Positions 5,604 to 10,531 of a stretch of DNA of 10,531 nucleotides are shown piece by piece. The translations under genes and the position numbers were made by a program. Under the pieces are notes generated by a model. It worked only from the letters and a program-made list of their open reading frames with translations. It was not told where the DNA came from and did not search any database. The DNA is from Candidatus Omnitrophica bacterium UBA1562. GTDB lineage: Bacteria; Omnitrophota; Gorgyraeia; Gygaellales; Profunditerraquicolaceae. Position 1 is the stretch's first letter. The number at the start of each line of letters is the position of its first letter. The stretch spans positions 1 through 10,531 of the forward strand of contig DCOU01000059.1 of NCBI GenBank assembly GCA_002322525.1. The letters run 5' to 3'.

Positions 5604-6207
5604 GCAGTTTCTTCCAAATTTCTTTTACCTGTCTTTTTGTTTGGTAAATCGCCCCGTTATTATCTATTATAAAATTCGCAAAACGTGACTTCACGTTTTG
5701 CGGAATCTGCGCCTCGATTCTTTTTAATATATCTTGCCTGCTAAAACCTGTTTTCTTGGAGATTCTCTCTATTTGTTTTTCTCTCGTTATTGTTACCACA
5801 ATTAATTTATCTACTAAATTTTGTAACCCTGCCTCAATAAGTAAAGGCGCATCCAAAACGATAACTCTTCCGGAAGAGGTCTCTATCTTTTTCTTAATAA
5901 CCCTAATCACCTCAGGATGTACAATGCTGTTTAGTTTTTTTAGTAAATATTTATTGTTGAATACAACCTCGGCTAATTTGTCCCGGTCAATAGCTCTATT
6001 TTTCTTGAGAATATCCCTGTCAAAAGTATTAATTATTTTTTTATATATTTTAGTCCGGGGTTTAATCAGCCTGTGGGCAATCCTATCCGCATCGATTATC
6101 TTTGCGCCCAAAGACCTAAAAATCCTGGCTACAGTGGTCTTGCCGCTGCCAAAGCTGCCTGTAAGTCCTAAAATTATCTTTCTCTTACTTTGACTTTGCT
6201 TTTTCAT
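5587..6207 (-). CDS. coaE: Dephospho-CoA kinase
   Basis: Last step of coenzyme A synthesis: ATP-dependent phosphorylation of the 3'-hydroxyl of dephospho-CoA. The product is about 206 residues and shows the P-loop GLTGSFGSGKTT near the N-terminus, the DAD motif in IIDADRIAHRLI, and the HPE motif in SIVHPEVI, all typical of CoaE. Two ATGs are possible: 6219 overlaps glgA by 35 bp, with AAAGAG only one base away, and 6207 overlaps by 23 bp. I prefer 6207 because it gives a shorter, more typical N-terminus, but neither has an ideal ribosome-binding site. The C-terminal QPLRH and stop derive almost entirely from the ACTGA repeat. Pairing of coaE with polA is common in bacteria. Confidence 0.94.
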   Translation of the reverse strand: MKKQSQSKRKIILGLTGSFGSGKTTVARIFRSLGAKIIDADRIAHRLIKPRTKIYKKIINTFDRDILKKNRAIDRDKLAEVVFNNKYLLKKLNSIVHPEVIRVIKKKIETSSGRVIVLDAPLLIEAGLQNLVDKLIVVTITREKQIERISKKTGFSRQDILKRIEAQIPQNVKSRFANFIIDNNGAIYQTKRQVKEIWKKLQPLRH

Positions 6208-7630
6208 ACAGCGCCACATACTCTTTAGCAGATTCCCGCCAGGAAAAATTACTCTGTATGGCTCTTCGCATAAGTCCTAGCCATTTCTTTTTACCTCTAA
6301 ATGCCCTAATTGCTTTATCTATTGTTTTAATTAAATCTTCTTTTTTATACTTATCGAATACGAATCCATCATCTTCAGTTACTGTATCAACTAACCCTCC
6401 GGTTTTAAATACCAATGGTATAGTTCCATAGCGCATACTAATCATCTGGCCTAAACCGCAAGGTTCATATTTTGAGGGCATAAGAAATACATCTGAACCT
6501 GCGTATATCTTATGGGCCAAGACGTCGTCAAATTTCAAATGCAGAGAAATAATCCGAGGGTATTTTTTTACGATATTCTCTAAAATAACATGGTATTTCA
6601 AATCGCCTGTGCCCAAAATAACCAGCTGTAAATTCATATGGCAAATCTTCTCTATGGCATCTGCCAATATATCAAATCCTTTCTGTTGGGCAAGTCTTGA
6701 AACAATGCCAAAAAGCGGAACATCAATTTTGACAGGTAATTTACAAATTTTCCGCAGGTCTTCCTTATTCTTATATTTATCCTCTATGCTCTTAAGAGAA
6801 TAATTCTTAGCAATAAACTTGTCGGTTTCCGGATTCCAGATGGAATAATCCAAGCCGTTTAATATACCGAATACATCGAGTTTGCGTTTAGCTAAGACCC
6901 CTTCCAAACCATAGCCGAATTCTTTAGTCTGTATCTCTCTACTGTATGTTGGACTGACTGTATTGATAATGTCGCAAAATACTATGCCACCCTTTAAAAG
7001 ATTAATCTTGCCATAGAATTCCAGCATCTCCATATTAAAATACTTCCAGTCCAAGCCTAACTTCGGAAATTCATCTTTAGAAAAGAGCCCCTGATAGCCT
7101 ATATTGTGTATGGTAAATACTGTCTTGATATTTTGATAAAAGGGATTGTCTATATATAATGTCTTTAGATATACGGGAATCAATGCGCTCTGCCAATCAT
7201 GACAATGTATAATATCAGGGGCAAAATTTATCTCCTTTAGCAAATCCAATGTCCTCTTGCTATAATAAGAAAATCTGTCCAGATTATCTTTGTAATCTCC
7301 GGCTTTGTCTTGGTATAAGCCATCGCGATTAAAGTAAGGATCGTTATCTATAAAATATACCTTTACCCCGTTAGAAGTTTTATTTTCCTCCCTAAGAGCT
7401 TTGGTATTTCTAACGGGGTTTATGTTCTTCCCGATAACCGTATAAGAGATATCCGGTTTTAATCTCTCAATTTTAAACTTGGGTTCCCGGATAGTTTTAT
7501 ATCGGGGCATAATAATTATCACTTCCTGGTTTAATGATTCTAACTCAAGAGGCAATGCCCCTGCCACATCTGCTAATCCACCCGTTTTAGCAAACGGCAC
7601 AACTTCAGAAGCGCAAATAGCTATCCGCAT
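6185..7630 (-). CDS. glgA: Glycogen (starch) synthase, ADP-glucose type
   Basis: Retaining GT-B glycosyltransferase of family GT5 that extends alpha-1,4-glucan from ADP-glucose. The 481 residues include the N-terminal KTGGLADV (15-22), which binds the nucleotide sugar, HDWQSALIP (144-152), TIHNIGYQG (173-181), the SRLAQQKGFD linker motif (311-320), the C-terminal EPCGLGQM (389-396, with the catalytic-region Glu389) and KTGGLVDTV (409-417). Residues 71-89 are a 19-residue insert translated from a palindromic element. Without it, GKNI joins KVYFIDND directly, as expected. The ATG overlaps the polA stop by 10 bp, with GGAGGA six bases upstream. Its placement between polA and coaE is not a usual functional link. 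No glgB or glgC is in view. Confidence 0.96.
   Translation of the reverse strand: MRIAICASEVVPFAKTGGLADVAGALPLELESLNQEVIIIMPRYKTIREPKFKIERLKPDISYTVIGKNINPVRNTKALREENKTSNGVKVYFIDNDPYFNRDGLYQDKAGDYKDNLDRFSYYSKRTLDLLKEINFAPDIIHCHDWQSALIPVYLKTLYIDNPFYQNIKTVFTIHNIGYQGLFSKDEFPKLGLDWKYFNMEMLEFYGKINLLKGGIVFCDIINTVSPTYSREIQTKEFGYGLEGVLAKRKLDVFGILNGLDYSIWNPETDKFIAKNYSLKSIEDKYKNKEDLRKICKLPVKIDVPLFGIVSRLAQQKGFDILADAIEKICHMNLQLVILGTGDLKYHVILENIVKKYPRIISLHLKFDDVLAHKIYAGSDVFLMPSKYEPCGLGQMISMRYGTIPLVFKTGGLVDTVTEDDGFVFDKYKKEDLIKTIDKAIRAFRGKKKWLGLMRRAIQSNFSWRESAKEYVALYEKAKSK
7362..7422. repeat. 53-bp palindromic element inserted in frame in glgA
   Basis: The element proper is 7366-7418, beginning CCCCGTTAGAA and ending ATTTCTAACGGGG, with one mismatch in the 13-bp arms. 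It is flanked on both sides by TTTA (7362-7365 and 7419-7422). Element plus one TTTA is 57 bp, exactly 19 codons, so glgA stays in frame. In GlgA it encodes NPVRNTKALREENKTSNGV (71-89). It is the most diverged of the three 53-bp copies, with changes near the left end of the core. Confidence 0.92.
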
Positions 7631-10224
7631 TTAATATCCTCCATTTCTAACCAATTCTTACCTTTCTTAATATCCACTTTTATCGGCACGTCTAATTTGA
7701 AAACATTCTCCATCTTATCTCTTGCCAAATCTACAAATGCCACTATTTCTTCTTTGGGCACATCGAATACTAATTCATCGTGAATTTGCATAATCATTCT
7801 TGTCTTAAGGGCACTTGTTTTTATCTCTTCATAGAGCCTGACCATGGCTAATTTTATTAAGTCACTCGCTGAACCCTGTATAGGCGTGTTTATTGCCTGC
7901 CTTTCCGCAAATTGCCGTATACTCTGATTTTTATTGTTAATTTCAGGAATATATCTTCTCCTGCCTAAGATTGTAGTAACAAATCCTTCTTTTTTTGCGC
8001 GGGTTATCTGTTCTTGCACGTAATCTTTTACTTGAGGATATCTTGAAAAATATGCCTCGATAAATGCCTGGGCTTCATCAACGCTTATACCCAAATCCCG
8101 GGAAAGCCCAAAAGAGGTAAGGCCGTAAATAATCCCGAAATTTACTCTTTTTGCGGTCTCGCGCATTGAATCGGTAATATCTTTTTCTTCTAAGCCATAG
8201 ATGAAAGAAGCGGTGATTTTATGCACATCTTTGTCGTTTTTAAACGCGAGAATAAGGTTTTTATCTTTTGATAAATGCGCTAAAATTCTTAATTCTACCT
8301 GTGAATAATCACAGGATAAAAGATAGCTGTCTTTACTGAATGCAATTACTGCGCGTCTTATATTCTTGCCTAAATCTGTCTTTATGGGTAAATTCTGCAG
8401 GTTTGGTCCGCTTGAGCTGAGCCTGCCTGTTTCCGTAGCGGTTTGATTAAAAGAAGTATGGATTCTTCCCGTTTCGGGATCCAACAAATTTGGCAGGGCA
8501 TCTATATATGTAGACTTAAGCTTTGTTAACTGGCGATATTCTAATAAAAAGTGGGGAAGTTTATGTTTATCAGCCAATTTTCTTAATACCTCTTCGTCGG
8601 TAGACGGGCCGGTTTTAGATCTTTTGACAATAGGTAATTTTAATTTTTCAAACAAGATACTCCTTAATTGTTTCGGCGAATTGATGTTAAACTGGCTGCC
8701 GCTCACCGAGTAAATATCTTCAACTAATTTAACCAATCTTTTCTCTAAATCCCTGGAGAGTTTATTTAAGATTTCTAAATCTATTTTTATCCCGGTTAAT
8801 TCCATTTGAGATAATACTTCAACCAGAGGCATTTCAATCTCGGTAAAAAGATTAAAGAGCGATTTGTCGCACAATTCTCTTTCTAATTTTGGTTTTAGCT
8901 GCTTAATGATGCTAAGTGCCTTTAAGTTATTCAAGGAGCCGGGCTTTAAAAACTCGCCTAAATAATCCCAAGCCAAATCATTTAAATTATATCCGGATTT
9001 AGAAGGATTGATTAAATAACCAGCCACCATAGTATCAAAATATAATCCTTCTAAGGCGGTATCTTCCTTTGCTAAAGATACATTCATTTTTTTAAGGTCA
9101 TGGCCTATTTTCTTTATCTCGGGATTCGATAATATAGCCTTAAGATTTATGCCGGGATGGGTGAGTCTAAAGAATTTATCCTTTGCCCCGTTAGAAATCT
9201 TGCTTTCCTCCCTAAGAGTTTTGGTATTTCTAACGGGGTTTGCATAAAATATCAGGCTGTCAAAACTGTCGCCATATAAAACAAGTTCGTCCTGAGGCTT
9301 TATCAAATCTTTTAATTCTTTATCTTCTAATGTAGTTAGCTCTATATCCGGTGATTTATCTTCCTTTACCTCTAAATCTTTCAAGAGTTTCTTAAACTCT
9401 AATAACTTAAATAATCTAAATAATTCCTGGTAATTGGGTTCACTTATTTTTAATTTATCTAAATTAAAATCCAAATCTATCTTTTTATCTAATACGGCTA
9501 ATTCTTTATTTAATTTTACTGTATCGATATTATCTTTTATCGCTATTTTTATTTTTTCTGATTTTATTTTATCGATATTGCTCAATAATTTTTCTACCGA
9601 GCCGAATTCTTTAATTAATGATGCTGCTGTCTTTTCGCCTATGCCGGGTACGCTTGGAATATTATCCGCATCATCTCCCATAAGCGCGATAATATCGGTT
9701 ATCATCTTGGGCCCTACCCCAAAGCGTTCTGAAACCTTTTTTTCATCGTAGATTATGCCTTCATCTTTATAAGGGCTAAATACCGTAATATCATCATCTA
9801 CTAACTGCAATATGTCTTTATCGGAACTGACAACAGTTGTAGATACGCCTTTTTCTTTTGCTTTCTTGGCAAGGGTGGCAATAATATCATCTGCTTCGTA
9901 ACCTTCCTGTTCAAATATAGTGATTCCATAGGCAGAAATCACCTCTTTTATCAGAGGGATCTGGCCGGATAATTCGTCCGGCATAGGCGGACGTTTTATT
10001 TTATATTCTGCAAATTTCTTAAGCCTGAAAGTATTCCTTGAAACATCAAAACATACTGCCAGGAATTGAGGCTTTTTTTCCTTCAAGACCTTATTTAACA
10101 TATTTATAAAACCGTATATGGCATTTGTGGGTTGGCCGAAAGATGTAGAAAGCCTGCCAATAGCATAGAATGCCCGGTAGCAAAAAGCCGTGGCATCGAT
10201 TAAAAAGAGTTTAGGCTTAATCAT
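7621..10224 (-). CDS. polA: DNA polymerase I
   Basis: Fills gaps and removes RNA primers during replication and repair. The 867 residues comprise a 5'-nuclease domain (about 1-285: LFLIDATAFCYRAFYA, EGYEADDIIATLA, SSDKDILQL, GDDADNIPSVPGIGEKTA), a 3'-5' exonuclease-like fold (about 295-480) and a family A polymerase domain. Motif A is DYSQVELR (Asp639), motif B RETAKRVNFGIIYG (688-701) and motif C QIHDELVF (813-820, Asp816). The exonuclease fold lacks the DxE and other acidic residues, so proofreading is probably absent, as in Taq. Residues 329-347 are a palindrome-encoded insert between FYA and KDK. The ATG at 10224 has no Shine-Dalgarno sequence. A minus-strand promoter (10479-10506) probably drives it through a leader of about 250 nt. 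Confidence 0.97.
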   Translation of the reverse strand: MIKPKLFLIDATAFCYRAFYAIGRLSTSFGQPTNAIYGFINMLNKVLKEKKPQFLAVCFDVSRNTFRLKKFAEYKIKRPPMPDELSGQIPLIKEVISAYGITIFEQEGYEADDIIATLAKKAKEKGVSTTVVSSDKDILQLVDDDITVFSPYKDEGIIYDEKKVSERFGVGPKMITDIIALMGDDADNIPSVPGIGEKTAASLIKEFGSVEKLLSNIDKIKSEKIKIAIKDNIDTVKLNKELAVLDKKIDLDFNLDKLKISEPNYQELFRLFKLLEFKKLLKDLEVKEDKSPDIELTTLEDKELKDLIKPQDELVLYGDSFDSLIFYANPVRNTKTLREESKISNGAKDKFFRLTHPGINLKAILSNPEIKKIGHDLKKMNVSLAKEDTALEGLYFDTMVAGYLINPSKSGYNLNDLAWDYLGEFLKPGSLNNLKALSIIKQLKPKLERELCDKSLFNLFTEIEMPLVEVLSQMELTGIKIDLEILNKLSRDLEKRLVKLVEDIYSVSGSQFNINSPKQLRSILFEKLKLPIVKRSKTGPSTDEEVLRKLADKHKLPHFLLEYRQLTKLKSTYIDALPNLLDPETGRIHTSFNQTATETGRLSSSGPNLQNLPIKTDLGKNIRRAVIAFSKDSYLLSCDYSQVELRILAHLSKDKNLILAFKNDKDVHKITASFIYGLEEKDITDSMRETAKRVNFGIIYGLTSFGLSRDLGISVDEAQAFIEAYFSRYPQVKDYVQEQITRAKKEGFVTTILGRRRYIPEINNKNQSIRQFAERQAINTPIQGSASDLIKLAMVRLYEEIKTSALKTRMIMQIHDELVFDVPKEEIVAFVDLARDKMENVFKLDVPIKVDIKKGKNWLEMEDIKCG
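9182..9242. repeat. 53-bp palindromic element inserted in frame in polA
   Basis: The element proper is 9186-9238, with perfect 13-bp inverted ends CCCCGTTAGAAAT and ATTTCTAACGGGG. It is flanked on both sides by TTTG (9182-9185 and 9239-9242). Together with one flank it adds 19 codons to polA (residues 329-347, NPVRNTKTLREESKISNGA). It differs from the polA-leader copy at only four core positions. Orientation and reading phase match the glgA copy. Confidence 0.93.
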
Positions 10225-10460
10225 TCAGGCGTGTATCGCCGTCGATTGAACAAAGCGCAACTTCTCACCATTAATCAAACATTGAAATTAATGAGGCGTG
10301 ATGAATGTTTGCGAACCCTGTTAACAAAAGCGCTGATTTACCCCGTTAGAAATCTTGCTTTTCTCTCTAAGAGCTTCGGTATTTCTAACGGGGTTTATTT
10401 ATTGGAAGAACATGATATTCTTTTACAGAAGCTTCCTTAAAGTGAGTTTTGAAGGCAAGC
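10225..10460. other. polA upstream leader, no convincing gene
   Basis: About 236 bp between polA and the promoter zone. A plus-strand GTG-initiated frame of 69 codons (10231-10440) exists, but it lacks a ribosome-binding site and its centre is the palindromic element. The interval has two overlapping small inverted repeats: CATTAAT/ATTAATG (10269-10275, 10287-10293) and CAAACATT/AATGTTTG (10276-10283, 10304-10311). The second uses the loop of the first. If transcribed from the minus-strand promoter, this is the polA 5' untranslated region. Confidence 0.6.
10337..10397. repeat. 53-bp palindromic element in the polA leader
   Basis: The element proper is 10341-10393, with perfect 13-bp inverted ends CCCCGTTAGAAAT and ATTTCTAACGGGG. 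TTTA flanks it on both sides (10337-10340 and 10394-10397). It has the same length and orientation as the copies in glgA and polA. It shows that the family also sits outside genes, so the coding copies are insertions and not part of a protein domain. Confidence 0.92.
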
Positions 10461-10490
10461 TTGACACTATCAGTATTCATTATATAAGAT
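10461..10490 (+). promoter_or_regulatory. Sigma70-type promoter reading rightwards out of the window
   Basis: A perfect -35 TTGACA (10461-10466) is followed after 16 bases by TATAAG (10483-10488), or after 18 bases by TAAGAT. It points away from polA. No gene begins before the window ends, so the target is a gene or small RNA starting to the right of 10531. It overlaps a minus-strand promoter. Confidence 0.6.
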
Positions 10491-10506
10491 ATAAGAAAAA
10501 TGTAAA
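10479..10506 (-). promoter_or_regulatory. Sigma70-type promoter for the polA operon
   Basis: Read on the minus strand, TTTACA (10501-10506) precedes a perfect TATAAT (10479-10484) with a 16-base spacer. Transcription would begin near 10472 and run into polA after about 250 nt of leader. It is the best minus-strand promoter I found upstream of the gene cluster. It shares bases with the rightward promoter. Confidence 0.6.
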
Positions 10507-10531
10507 AAGGTCAAGTAAAATCGCCTTCGGC

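Noticed and set aside
5756..6193. Long hydrophobic plus-strand frame of 145 codons
   Set aside because: It is antisense to the full CoaE coding region, whose motifs are unmistakable. Hydrophobicity follows from reading AT-rich codons backwards.
7366..10393. CRISPR array suggested by three near-identical palindromic repeats
   Set aside because: The copies are 1-2 kb apart with genes between them, not regularly spaced with unique spacers, and no cas gene is present.
10231..10440. Plus-strand 69-codon frame beginning with GTG upstream of polA
   Set aside because: No ribosome-binding site or upstream promoter, and its middle third is the palindromic element, which is open on both strands by construction. 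No recognisable family.

Overview
The window is a compact, AT-leaning bacterial chromosome segment. Nine intact housekeeping genes all lie on the minus strand, so transcription runs right to left: polA, glgA, coaE, rho, rpmE, prfA, prmC, murA, pabA/trpG. Most junctions overlap or are very short: polA/glgA by 10 bp, glgA/coaE by about 23-35 bp, prmC/murA by TAATG and murA/pabA by ATGA. This looks like one long operon or two or three fused ones. The polA..coaE and rho-rpmE-prfA-prmC-murA groupings recall gene orders in Bacillus-type and other bacterial genomes. The dispersed palindrome that encodes NPVRN...SNG inside proteins is something I associate from memory with Candidatus Omnitrophota (OP3) genomes. 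The lineage is therefore an inference, not proven by the window.

Layout. Positions 1-142 are non-coding and hold two inverted repeats beyond the end of pabA. Positions 143-1977 hold the amidotransferase and MurA. Positions 1977-4130 hold the termination module: PrmC methylates the release factor RF1 encoded next door, and ribosomal protein L31 lies upstream of both. Positions 4252-5508 hold Rho. Positions 5587-10224 hold CoaE, glycogen synthase and DNA polymerase I. Positions 10225-10531 are the polA leader, which contains a palindromic repeat and, at the far right, two overlapping divergent sigma70-type promoters.

The unusual content is the repeats. Three copies of a 53-bp palindrome with 13-bp arms (one copy has one arm mismatch) sit inside glgA, inside polA and in the polA leader. 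Each is flanked by a matching 4-bp direct repeat, so element plus duplication is 57 bp, or exactly 19 codons. Removing the insert gives a seamless ancestral reading frame in both proteins. A 46-bp relative with the same termini lies at the prfA/prmC junction. There it supplies the prfA stop codon, and its 6-bp flanking repeat carries the prmC start codon. A second, unrelated family built from ACTGAGACACTGA units fills both spacers around rho and supplies the coaE stop codon. A third palindrome supplies the pabA stop codon. Finally, prmC carries two blocks of 7-bp tandem repeats in opposite orientation, both translated into loop insertions.

There is no phage, CRISPR, transposase or tRNA/rRNA gene in view. 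Translation starts were revised for rho, rpmE and pabA using clear Shine-Dalgarno sequences and family alignment by eye. The coaE start remains ambiguous.
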